This document shows, piece by piece, positions 49,759-57,386 of a DNA stretch of 64,000 bases. The stretch's first letter is position 1; each line of letters starts with the position of its first letter. The stretch is taken from the NCBI GenBank assembly GCA_902465495.1, contig CABQND010000002.1, positions 14,270 through 78,269 of the forward strand, given 5' to 3'. Both the position numbers and the translations under genes were made by a program. Under the pieces are notes generated by a model. That model did not search any database. It saw nothing but the letters and a program-made list of their open reading frames with translations, and was not told where the DNA came from. The DNA is from an uncultured Eubacteriales bacterium. Its GTDB lineage: Bacteria; Bacillota; Clostridia; Christensenellales; Borkfalkiaceae.

Positions 49759-50153
49759 AAACACGTCTCCTTTTCTTTTTCGCAGTCCGCAAGGAAGACG
49801 GCGCTTTTGTCGGGCTTGATCTCCCGAAAGTCGGTTGTTTTGTATACCAATAGGGGGATGCAGGCGATAAAAATAACGGCGCAGGTAATCAAAATCAAAG
49901 CGGCATACCAAAGAAAGCCCGAAAGATGGCGGCGCGGGTTAATATGGGTGCGGCAATGTGCTATTATTTTGTGCATCAGCTTTTTATGGAACTTGCGCTC
50001 GTTGTACGAATACTTAGCGGCATCGAGCAAGGATAGCTCGGCAATTTTTGCCGCAGACTCGCTTTCGCCCAAAAGGGCGAAAGCGAGGTTATACGCTTCG
50101 GCATAGTAAATGTCTTTCAAGCGCTCAAAATCCGCGCCGATAAAGTCTTTCAT
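49755..50153 (-). CDS. Sigma-region-2-like helical domain fused to a membrane helix
   Basis: 132 residues. The first about 70 (FERLKDIYYAEAYNLAFALL, GESESAAKIAELSLLDAAKY) are spaced like region 2 of an ECF sigma factor (y-x-x-A-y-x-l-A-x-x-l-l-g-x-x-x-x-A-x-x-x-x-q), but the acidic/Gln positions of the core-binding helix are largely missing. There is no region 4. A membrane segment follows at about 82-104 (LWYAALILITCAVIFIACIP), then a short charged tail. Comparable small membrane proteins are poorly described. It is the first gene of a pair with 49024, between sigF and yunB. Confidence 0.55.
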   Translation of the reverse strand: MKDFIGADFERLKDIYYAEAYNLAFALLGESESAAKIAELSLLDAAKYSYNERKFHKKLMHKIIAHCRTHINPRRHLSGFLWYAALILITCAVIFIACIPLLVYKTTDFREIKPDKSAVFLADCEKEKETCL

Positions 50154-50174
50154 TTATATTCCTCCCGAGCGAAA

Positions 50175-50669
50175 TCAGCCTTGATTCCATGAATAATAGC
50201 GTTTGAGTGTATTCGGATTTTGTTCAATGTCGTAGTAAGTAGGAGAACTGCTCCGACCATTGGCAATTTCCAGTATAAAAATTTCGTCGACGGTTTGGAA
50301 TATCCACCAGCCGGAAGTATGGGTATAATAGTGATAATCGATGAGCGCCACGCCGTGGTCTATGTAAGTAGGGTCGTTGTTTAAGCTGAGGTATGCGGCT
50401 TTCCCGTTTTTGATGGACATTAGGGCGTTTACTTCATCATATGTGTAATACATGAATACATTGGCGCCGGGATCGTAATAATCAGCCGTAAGTTCCATTA
50501 CGGTCGGTACATTTTCCGCGAGAAATCCTATGTTCGGTTTATAAGTATTGTCTCCAAAAATAGTTGTTGAAATGGCATAACTGCGAAGTTTATCATAGAC
50601 TGCGGGCATGGCACGCAGATTTCCTGTTGCTACATACCAAGGTCCATGATTACTATAGTTATTTTCCAC
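50175..50669 (-). CDS. C39-like papain-fold protein without visible catalytic Cys
   Basis: 164 residues from a GTG. The stop in this frame only seven codons upstream and a promoter ending at 50687 show that the gene is not longer. The sequence (MPAVYDKLRSYAISTTIFGD, FMYYTYDEVNALMSIKNGKA, HGVALIDYHYYTHTSGWWIF) follows the C-terminal two thirds of C39-like cysteine peptidases, with the His in D-H-G-V-A-L-I. The N-terminal C-G-P-x-S block is absent and no Cys exists in the protein. It is probably non-peptidase or a truncated relic. There is no signal peptide. The ribosome site is weak (AGAAGAAAG). Confidence 0.5.
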   Translation of the reverse strand: MENNYSNHGPWYVATGNLRAMPAVYDKLRSYAISTTIFGDNTYKPNIGFLAENVPTVMELTADYYDPGANVFMYYTYDEVNALMSIKNGKAAYLSLNNDPTYIDHGVALIDYHYYTHTSGWWIFQTVDEIFILEIANGRSSSPTYYDIEQNPNTLKRYYSWNQG

Positions 50670-50686
50670 ATTCTTTCTTCTTCTGC

Positions 50687-50715
50687 ATTATACTACCAAA
50701 ATGCGGATCCGTCAA
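50687..50715 (-). promoter_or_regulatory. Promoter of the C39-like gene
   Basis: On the minus strand TTGACG (50710-50715) and TATAAT (50687-50692) with 17-nt spacing. Transcription would start about 10 bases before the GTG. Confidence 0.65.
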
Positions 50716-50811
50716 TATACAAGGAAAAAAACACGCTTTTGGTGAGTCTTGCATGAAAGAAGCGACAAAATTCGGCATAATTAGCCATGCCTGTGCATAG
50801 GATAGGGTACT

Positions 50812-51486
50812 ATGGCACAATATGCATACGAGGGAACGTACCGCTACAAACGGTACAGAAAATCCCGTGGGAAGAAAAAGTATATCGTGATTGCCCTCAT
50901 CTTGACGGTGATTGTTATCATGGTGATTTATTTTCAGCGCAATGTGTCCGACATTCTTGTGACACTCAGTGAAACGCAGGCGCGTGCGATTGCGGCGGAG
51001 TCGGTCAATGACGCAGTGGCGACGACCTTGCGCTGGAACGGAATCGATTATGATGAACTCGTACATATTACGCGGGACGGAGAGGGGAACGTTTTGAGCA
51101 TTGAGGCAGACGCACAGAACGTGAACCTTTTGGCGCGGCAGACGGTGACTCTGTCAATGACGAACCTGAACGCTGCCTGTGAAGAGGGTATTCCCGTGCC
51201 TATAGGCGCTTTTACGGGGATTGAGGTGTTGGCGGGGTTTGGTCCGGACGTGACGTTTCAGATCATACCGGTTGGCATGGTGACGGCAGAGTTTGAATCT
51301 TCGTTTGAAACTGCGGGGCTGAATCAGACGGTACATTCCATTTATTTAAATGTGACGGCGACGGTGAGCATCGTGTTGCCGTCAAAAAGCCGTGAGGTTC
51401 AGGTTTCGACCGACGTGCTTGTCTGCGAGAGTGTCATTGTGGGGAAAGTCCCCGACGCATATCTGCACGGAAATATTTTCTCCTGA
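50812..51486 (+). CDS. yunB: Sporulation protein YunB-like
   Basis: 224 residues. A basic N-terminus (RYKRYRKSRGKKKYI) leads a membrane helix near 23-43, and then an outside domain with TLSETQARAIAAESVNDAVA, IPVPIGAFTGIEVLAGFGPD and the FQIIPVGMVTAEFESSFETA segment typical of YunB. In Bacillus this gene is under sigma E in the mother cell; its role is not fully understood. GGATAGGG precedes the ATG. It supports a working sporulation programme along with the spoIIA operon 3 kb away. Confidence 0.88.
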   Translation: MAQYAYEGTYRYKRYRKSRGKKKYIVIALILTVIVIMVIYFQRNVSDILVTLSETQARAIAAESVNDAVATTLRWNGIDYDELVHITRDGEGNVLSIEADAQNVNLLARQTVTLSMTNLNAACEEGIPVPIGAFTGIEVLAGFGPDVTFQIIPVGMVTAEFESSFETAGLNQTVHSIYLNVTATVSIVLPSKSREVQVSTDVLVCESVIVGKVPDAYLHGNIFS

Positions 51487-51544
51487 TAAAAGGGGCACAG
51501 CGGCGCAGGAAAGCAAAAAAATTCATACAAATGGGGCAAAATCG

Positions 51545-51573
51545 TTGACATTTTTAAGCATATGCATTATTAT
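51545..51573 (+). promoter_or_regulatory. Promoter of the pheST T-box transcript
   Basis: TTGACA at 51545-51550 and TATTAT at 51568-51573 with a 17-nt spacer. Confidence 0.7.
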
Positions 51574-51579
51574 GAAGGA

Positions 51580-51824
51580 AAGGCGATGACGAAGACAGAC
51601 GGATGCAACGCCGTTCCAAGAGAGGGAGACCCGCCGGCTGAAAAGTTTCCCGATCGGTGCGTCCGGTATTCACTTCAGAGCTTTCGCTGTGAACCCGAAA
51701 GGCAGTAGCGGCGGGCGTGATCCGCGCGTTAAGCGGGCAATGAGGCGGAAAGTATTCCGCGAACATAGGTGGTACAGCGCAAGGAACGCGCCCTGTGAGA
51801 AGCACAGGGCGCGCTTTTATTTTT
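51580..51824 (+). ncRNA. T-box riboswitch, phenylalanine specifier
   Basis: Stem I landmark AGAGAG near 51620. The specifier block is GGTATTCACTTCAGAGC, with TTC (51669-51671) followed by the classic ACTTCAGAGC. The T-box core AGGTGGTACAGCG at 51767-51779 has bulge UGGU, which fits the A discriminator of the tRNA-Phe encoded at 46908. The terminator is 51787-51797 with 51803-51813, followed by CTTTTATTTTT. It raises pheST expression when tRNA-Phe is uncharged. Confidence 0.95.
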
Positions 51825-51848
51825 CGTAAATTTTTACGGGAGGAAGGT

Positions 51849-52883
51849 ATGAAAGAACAGATCGAGAGCATTCGCAAAGAGCTGGACGAGCTTGCCGCAA
51901 AAGATATGGCAGGCGCCGCGACCAGCCGCGAACTGTACGAACTTAAAATGGAATATTTGGGCAAGACGGGAAAGATCTCGGCGCTTTCCAAAGGAATGCG
52001 CGACGTTTCGGCGGAAGAGCGTCCGGAGATGGGAAAATTGGTCGGGCAGTTGCGCGCCCGCGCGGAAGAGCTGTTTGACGCCTGCGAAAAAATTTTGAAA
52101 AAGCGCGAACTTTCTCAAAAGATCGCGAGCGAGAAGATCGATGTGACCATGCCCGCGCGCTTTGCGCAGACGGGTTCGGTACATCCCGTTTCACTTGTGA
52201 AACAGGAGCTTATTGATATTTTCGCGGGTATGGGTTTCGACGTGTTTGAAGGGCCCGAGATCGAGCGCGACTATTATAATTTTCAGGCGCTCAACATTCC
52301 CGCCGATCACCCTGCAAGAGATATGCAGGACACGTTTTTCATCACGGGCGAATATCTTTTGCGCTCGCAGACTTCGTCGGGGCAGATCCGCGTGATGGAG
52401 CAGAAAAAGCCGCCGATCAAGGTGCTCAGTCCGGGCAGGGTGTACCGTTCGGATTCGGATGCGACGCATTCGCCCATGTTCCATCAGATGGAAGGGTTGG
52501 TGGTCGACAAGGGTATCACGCTCAACGACTTGAAGGGCATGCTGGACGAATTTGCGCGCCGTATGTTTACTTCGGAGACAAAAACGCGCCTTCGTCCCTC
52601 GTATTTCCCTTTTACGGAACCGAGCGTGGAGGTGGATCTTTCCTGTTCGGCGTGCGGGGGCAAGGGCTGCCGCATCTGCAAGGGTACAGGCTGGATCGAA
52701 GTGCTGGGCGCAGGGGTTGTGAACCGCCGCGTACTGGAAAACTGCGGCATTGATCCGGACGAATATACGGGTTTTGCGTTTGGCATGGGGCTGGAACGCA
52801 TTGCGATGATCAAATACGGCATCGGGGACATCCGTCTGCTGTTCGAGAACGACGTACGCTTCTTGAAGCAGTTCAAGGGCTAA
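51849..52883 (+). CDS. pheS: Phenylalanyl-tRNA synthetase alpha subunit
   Basis: 344 residues from ATG 51849 (GGGAGGAAGG upstream; the earlier in-frame start lies in the T-box terminator). An N-terminal coiled coil leads a class II core with motif 2 ([20 protein letters not shown]) and motif 3 ([17 protein letters not shown]). A zinc-ribbon-like [17 protein letters not shown] insertion is also present in many bacterial PheS. With PheT it forms the alpha2beta2 enzyme. Confidence 0.98.
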   Translation: MKEQIESIRKELDELAAKDMAGAATSRELYELKMEYLGKTGKISALSKGMRDVSAEERPEMGKLVGQLRARAEELFDACEKILKKRELSQKIASEKIDVTMPARFAQTGSVHPVSLVKQELIDIFAGMGFDVFEGPEIERDYYNFQALNIPADHPARDMQDTFFITGEYLLRSQTSSGQIRVMEQKKPPIKVLSPGRVYRSDSDATHSPMFHQMEGLVVDKGITLNDLKGMLDEFARRMFTSETKTRLRPSYFPFTEPSVEVDLSCSACGGKGCRICKGTGWIEVLGAGVVNRRVLENCGIDPDEYTGFAFGMGLERIAMIKYGIGDIRLLFENDVRFLKQFKG

Positions 52884-52894
52884 GGAGGAGAAAA

Positions 52895-55282
52895 ATGAAA
52901 GCACCTCTCAGTTGGCTGAAAGATTATGTAGATATCGACGTGACTGCGCAGGAACTGACCGAAAAGCTTTTTTCGTGCGGTCTGGAAGTGGAAGAGCTCA
53001 TCTATGTGGGCGCGGAGATCGATCGCTGTGTCGTGGGAAAGATCGAGCATATCGAAAAGCATCCCGACGCAGACAAACTTAAAATCTGCAAACTTAATTG
53101 CGGCGGGTTTGGCAGCGATATTCAGATCGTGACGGGCGCGGATAACGTCAAGGAAGGGGATCTTGTTCCCGTTGCGCTGGACGGATCATCCCTGCATAAC
53201 GGTGTCAAGATCAAAAAAGGAAAATTGCGCGGCGTGGAATCCTGCGGAATGCTCTGTTCGGGCGAAGAGCTTGGTATCAATGACGATTGGTACGAAGGCG
53301 CCGAAGTAAACGGTATCCTCATTCTGCACGATGATGTGCCGCTCGGCACGGATATCAAAAAGGTTGTCGGTCTGGACGATTATATTTTTGATATTGCCGT
53401 TACGGCGAATCGTCCCGACTGCCAGAGCATTTACGGATTGGCGCGCGAAGTTGCGGCGGTGCTCGGAAAAACGCTCGCGCCGCTGGACCTTGGATACAAG
53501 ACGGGAGAATTTGGCACTTGTGACCGTGTCAGTGTGACCGTGGAAGCGTCCGATCTGTGCCCGCGCTACATCGCGCATTATGTGCGCGATTTAAAGATCG
53601 AAAAATCGCCGCAGTGGCTGCGCCGCCGCCTGGCGCTTAGCGGGCTGCGTTCCATCAATAATGTGGTCGATATCACCAATTTTGTTTTGTTGGAGCTTGG
53701 TCAGCCCATGCACGCGTTCGATCTCGCACACGTAGAAGGGAGCAAAATTTGCGTACGCCGCGCCAAAGACGGCGAAAAGATCACGACTCTGGACGAAAAA
53801 GAATTTACGCTCACGGGTGAGAACCTTGTCATAGCGGACGGCGAAAAGCCGGTCGCATTGGCGGGCGTCATGGGCGGACTCAACAGCGGCATTTCCGAAG
53901 ACACGAAGGAAGTTCTCTTTGAAAGTGCAAAATTTGAACGTGCGAACATTCGCAGAACGTCGCGCAAACTGGGGCAGAAGAGCGATTCTTCGGCGCGTTT
54001 TGAAAAGGGCGTGGACGCCTATACGACGGGGATTGCAATCAACCGTGCGCTCGATCTGATTGAGGAGCTCGGTTGCGGAAAGATTGCAAAGGACCGTTTT
54101 GATATCGGCATGACTAAAATCGAGCCCAAGACGGTCAAGACGAGTGTGTCGCAGATCAATGCGATCCTCGGCATAGAAGTTCCGAAGGCGGAAATTTGTG
54201 ATATATTAAAGCGCCTGAATTTCAGCGTTACGGCGAAAGGGGATGTGCTGACCGTCACGGTGCCCGCGTACCGCGAGGACGTCGACGGGTATCCCGATAT
54301 TGCGGAGGAAGTTATCCGCATGTACGGTTACGATCACATTGAAGGAACGTTTCTGAAAAGTGCGGCAGTCACGAACGGCGGACTTTCCGCAGAGCAGCGT
54401 TTGGAAGAGCGTGCCAAAGCGGCATTGCGCGGACAGGGGTATTGCGAGATCATCACTTATTCCTTTATTTCCCCCAAAGACTATGAGCTTATTCGTATGG
54501 AAGACGCACTTGCGGGGGCGATCCGAATCCGGAACCCGATCGGCGAAGATATGAGCGTCATGCGCACGACGCTTGCGCCGTCCATGCTTTCCACGCTTGT
54601 GCGCAATGTGCGCAGAGGCAATGAATCGGCGCGTCTGTTTGAGCTTGCGCGCATCTATCTTGCAAAGGAGCAGCCGCTTTCGGAAGAACCCGAAGAGCGG
54701 AAAACGATAGCCGTCGGTGTATATGGTGCGGGCGAAGACTTCTTCTCGGCAAAGGGTGCGTTTGAGGCGGTCGCCGACGAATTCGGGTTGCATTTTACCT
54801 ACGTGCCCGCACAGAAGCCCTTCCTGCATCCCGGAAAGACGGCGGAAGTGATGCTTGGGAGTGTTTGCGTTGGGTATTTGGGCGAACTTGCCCCCGATAT
54901 TGCCGAAGAGCTTTCCGTCGAAACGGCGCTTTATTTGGGCGAACTTGATTATGCTGCCATCGAAAAATGCGCGGGCGGCGCTTTGAAATATCAGCCGCTC
55001 CCGAAGTTTGCGGAAGTGCGGCGCGATCTTGCGCTCGTAGCAAGCGAGGAAGTTACCTGTGCGCAAGCGGAACAGGTGATCCGCGAGAGCTGCAAATATG
55101 TGACGCGGGTGCATTTGTTTGATGTTTATCGCAGTGCGCAGGTGGGTGAAGGCAAAAAGAGCATGGCGTTTTCGCTGACGTTCACGCCGCACGAAAAGGC
55201 GATCGCGCCCGAGGATGCGGACGGTTACATTCGTCGCATTGTCAAGTCGCTCGGTGAAAAGCTGGGAATGGAGCTTCGCTGA
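52895..55282 (+). CDS. pheT: Phenylalanyl-tRNA synthetase beta subunit
   Basis: 795 residues, start with AAGGAGG, 11 bases after pheS. It has an N-terminal tRNA-binding (EMAP-like) domain (VGKIEHIEKHPDADKLKICK), B3/B4 editing domain (RSINNVVDITNFVLLELGQP, HAFD), B5 domain, catalytic-like core (IRNPIGEDMSVMRTTLAPSM) and C-terminal anticodon-binding FDX-ACB domain (FAEVRRDLALVASEEVTCAQ). Full length. It is followed by a hairpin terminator. Confidence 0.98.
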   Translation: MKAPLSWLKDYVDIDVTAQELTEKLFSCGLEVEELIYVGAEIDRCVVGKIEHIEKHPDADKLKICKLNCGGFGSDIQIVTGADNVKEGDLVPVALDGSSLHNGVKIKKGKLRGVESCGMLCSGEELGINDDWYEGAEVNGILILHDDVPLGTDIKKVVGLDDYIFDIAVTANRPDCQSIYGLAREVAAVLGKTLAPLDLGYKTGEFGTCDRVSVTVEASDLCPRYIAHYVRDLKIEKSPQWLRRRLALSGLRSINNVVDITNFVLLELGQPMHAFDLAHVEGSKICVRRAKDGEKITTLDEKEFTLTGENLVIADGEKPVALAGVMGGLNSGISEDTKEVLFESAKFERANIRRTSRKLGQKSDSSARFEKGVDAYTTGIAINRALDLIEELGCGKIAKDRFDIGMTKIEPKTVKTSVSQINAILGIEVPKAEICDILKRLNFSVTAKGDVLTVTVPAYREDVDGYPDIAEEVIRMYGYDHIEGTFLKSAAVTNGGLSAEQRLEERAKAALRGQGYCEIITYSFISPKDYELIRMEDALAGAIRIRNPIGEDMSVMRTTLAPSMLSTLVRNVRRGNESARLFELARIYLAKEQPLSEEPEERKTIAVGVYGAGEDFFSAKGAFEAVADEFGLHFTYVPAQKPFLHPGKTAEVMLGSVCVGYLGELAPDIAEELSVETALYLGELDYAAIEKCAGGALKYQPLPKFAEVRRDLALVASEEVTCAQAEQVIRESCKYVTRVHLFDVYRSAQVGEGKKSMAFSLTFTPHEKAIAPEDADGYIRRIVKSLGEKLGMELR

Positions 55283-55313
55283 AGCTTGATCAAAGGTATA
55301 TAATGAATACGTT

Positions 55314-55350
55314 ACAGCGGCGGGTCTGCAATGTGCAGATCCGCCGCTGT
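55314..55350 (+). terminator. Terminator of pheST
   Basis: 17-bp arms (55314-55330 and 55334-55350) with one G-U pair and a 3-nt loop, then TTTATTTTTT. Confidence 0.88.
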
Positions 55351-55460
55351 TTATTTTTTGATTCGTCCAAATTCGCGAAAATTCGCTGAAAAATGCGGAA
55401 ATTTTTGTGCGTGCGGCTGTTATACTATGCTGTGAAAAAATATGCATTGGAGAGGAAGAC

Positions 55461-56237
55461 GTGGCACGCAAGATTGTAATTACGTCGGGAAAGGGCGGCG
55501 TCGGAAAAACGACGATCGCTGTCAATCTGGGAATGCGGCTTTCCGCAATGGGGGAGCGGGTCATTCTGGCGGATACTGATTTCGGGCTAAACAATATCGA
55601 CGTCGTGTGCGGCGTGGAAAACCGCATTTCGTACGACATTGTGGATGCGATCGAGGGGCGGTGTCGTCCAAAGCAGGCGCTTGTTCAGCATCCGGAGTAT
55701 CCGAATCTGTTTGTCCTTGCATCCAACCACACGGATCCCGGGAAATACATATCGCCGCAGGCTGTGAGGCTGATTTTGGATGGGCTTGCTTCGCGCTTCG
55801 ATTATATTTTGATCGACTCACCGGCGGGTATTGAAGCGGGTTTTCATCGCGCGGCGGCTTCTGCGGAGGAGGCGCTTATTGTGACGACGCCGCACATCTC
55901 TGCGCTGCGCGATGCGGACAAGGTTATTTCCGTGCTTAAAAGTTATCGGCTGAAAAGCATCGATCTTGTGATCAACATGGTGCGTGGCGATATGATCGTA
56001 GACGGAGAGATTCTTTCGCCCGGAGAGATTTCGGATATTTTAAAACTTCCTCTGATCGGAATCATTCCGCAGGAAGACGGCGTCTTTTTAGGCGAACGCG
56101 GCCGATCGGGGGCGCAAAAGGCTTTCAAATATTTGGCAGATAACATTGTAAAAGGCACGCGTAAGATATATAATGCTACTTATAAATATAACGGATTTTT
56201 TGGGAGCATTCGCCGATCTTTGAAAAAAAGTTTGTAA
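55461..56237 (+). CDS. minD: Septum-site determining ATPase MinD
   Basis: 258 residues from GTG 55461 (GGAGAGG upstream). The deviant Walker A is SGKGGVGKTTIAVNLG with the signature Lys. Other MinD features are ADTDFGLNNIDVVCGVE, YILIDSPAGIEAGFHRAA and VINMVRGDMI. The C-terminus is Lys-rich (YKYNGFFGSIRRSLKKSL), consistent with the amphipathic membrane-targeting helix. It positions the division site together with MinE or MinC. minE lies 750 bases downstream, with an opposed gene between. A TATACT at 55421 may be its -10. Confidence 0.95.
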   Translation: MARKIVITSGKGGVGKTTIAVNLGMRLSAMGERVILADTDFGLNNIDVVCGVENRISYDIVDAIEGRCRPKQALVQHPEYPNLFVLASNHTDPGKYISPQAVRLILDGLASRFDYILIDSPAGIEAGFHRAAASAEEALIVTTPHISALRDADKVISVLKSYRLKSIDLVINMVRGDMIVDGEILSPGEISDILKLPLIGIIPQEDGVFLGERGRSGAQKAFKYLADNIVKGTRKIYNATYKYNGFFGSIRRSLKKSL

Positions 56238-56263
56238 ACTTTTTTAAGTTATGGCTTCAATTT

Positions 56264-56893
56264 TCAATACAAGACGAGCGGAGCGCCTGTCAGGCATAGC
56301 CATAGGATATTGAACGCGAGATCTGCGAGAAGGACGGAAACAGTCGTGACAGCCGCAATTTTTGCGGCGCGCGGCGGAATGCTTTCGAGGGCCGAATACA
56401 TCGGATCCCATAAGAATTGCATTGCAAGAGTAATGAGCACTCCCCACAGAATCGTTTGATCGAGGGAAACATATCCGAACAGGGAAAAGGTCTTGTATGA
56501 ATAATCCCAAAGTGCGGCGTGGCAACCCTTGTCAAAGAGGAGCGCAACAAAAAATTCGACGGCGGTGGGTATGAATGCCGCAGCAAGAAAATATAGCGCA
56601 TACAGACCGGTTTGCGCCAGAATCTTGCCTGCGTTTTCGAGATTTTTTGTCTTTTCAAATAAAGGGCGCAATCGACCGCCGCGAGGAGTTCCCAAAAGAA
56701 GATAGACAAAAGACAGACAAAAACCGTAAATGGTGCAAAAGGGCAGCGTTAAAAAGCCGCGGTCGCAAAGGTCGTGCCATCGCAGGAGAAAATACATTTG
56801 TTCGGCGCACCATCCGACGAAAGATACGGCGGCGAACAACAAAATCAGCGTATAAGGTTGTCGTTTGGCGGTTTTACGGGTGTAAGTCTGCAT
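56264..56893 (-). CDS. CmpB-type putative ABC transporter permease (type IV family)
   Basis: About 209 residues from ATG 56893; a TTG at 56914 with a weak AGGAA is an alternative start. Five to six hydrophobic segments are seen. The pattern FVGWCAEQMYFLLRWHDLCD, RGFLTLPFCTIYGFC, VEFFVALLFDKGCHAALWDY, and WGVLITLAMQFLWDP matches the ABC_trans_CmpB family (small multi-pass proteins with W-x-x-E and R-G-F-L-x-x-P). The substrate is unknown. It sits opposite and between minD and minE. Confidence 0.75.
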   Translation of the reverse strand: MQTYTRKTAKRQPYTLILLFAAVSFVGWCAEQMYFLLRWHDLCDRGFLTLPFCTIYGFCLSFVYLLLGTPRGGRLRPLFEKTKNLENAGKILAQTGLYALYFLAAAFIPTAVEFFVALLFDKGCHAALWDYSYKTFSLFGYVSLDQTILWGVLITLAMQFLWDPMYSALESIPPRAAKIAAVTTVSVLLADLAFNILWLCLTGAPLVLY

Positions 56894-56989
56894 GTCAATG
56901 ATCAGTGTTTGCAATTTTGCGCATTCCTATGTGCGCGCGTATCAAGGAACCAATTTATATCCGGAAGCAGAAACGGAGAGGAGGGAACA

Positions 56990-57223
56990 GTGCACAGGCT
57001 GACTGAAAATGCCGCGCGAGCGCGCCGCATACTTGAACGGGCGAATGCGCCGCTGTCACCGGAATGCGAGCAGGTGATCGTGCGCGAGTTACAGCGCACG
57101 CTTTCGGCATACTTTGAACTGCGGGGCGATGTGCGGGTAAAGATCGAACGCACGGATGCTCTGCACATCACTGTTGAGGCTGTTGCGGACGCCGCAAAGC
57201 CTTTCGGTGTTTTTGGCGATTAA
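56990..57223 (+). CDS. minE: MinE-like division topological factor
   Basis: 77 residues from GTG 56990; AGGAGG lies 5 bases upstream, while the longer open frame to the left has no site. The sequence (ENAARARRILERANAPLSPE, VIVRELQRTLSAYFELRGDV, RVKIERTDALHITVEAV) fits the MinE topological specificity domain: R-x-x-x-I-x-x-R, then E-L-x-x-x-L-x-x-Y, then D-V-x-V-x-x-E-R. The N-terminal MinD-binding segment is short. No minC is in the window. Confidence 0.8.
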   Translation: MHRLTENAARARRILERANAPLSPECEQVIVRELQRTLSAYFELRGDVRVKIERTDALHITVEAVADAAKPFGVFGD

Positions 57224-57345
57224 AAAATTTTCCGGTGTTTCAATTTGAAAGAAATCAACATTTTGTCTTATGATTTTTTCAAAACATACAATATATAGTA
57301 TTTTTTGAGGACTGTTGCAAAAGCGACAGTTTTTTTTGAGAAACG

Positions 57346-57354
57346 TGCTATAAT
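57346..57354 (+). promoter_or_regulatory. Extended -10 promoter before nrdD
   Basis: TGCTATAAT (57346-57354) has the TGn extension, which can replace a good -35. It lies 33 bases before the start codon. Confidence 0.5.
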
Positions 57355-57386
57355 AATTACAGATCAAAAAGAAAGAGGGCACTCGG

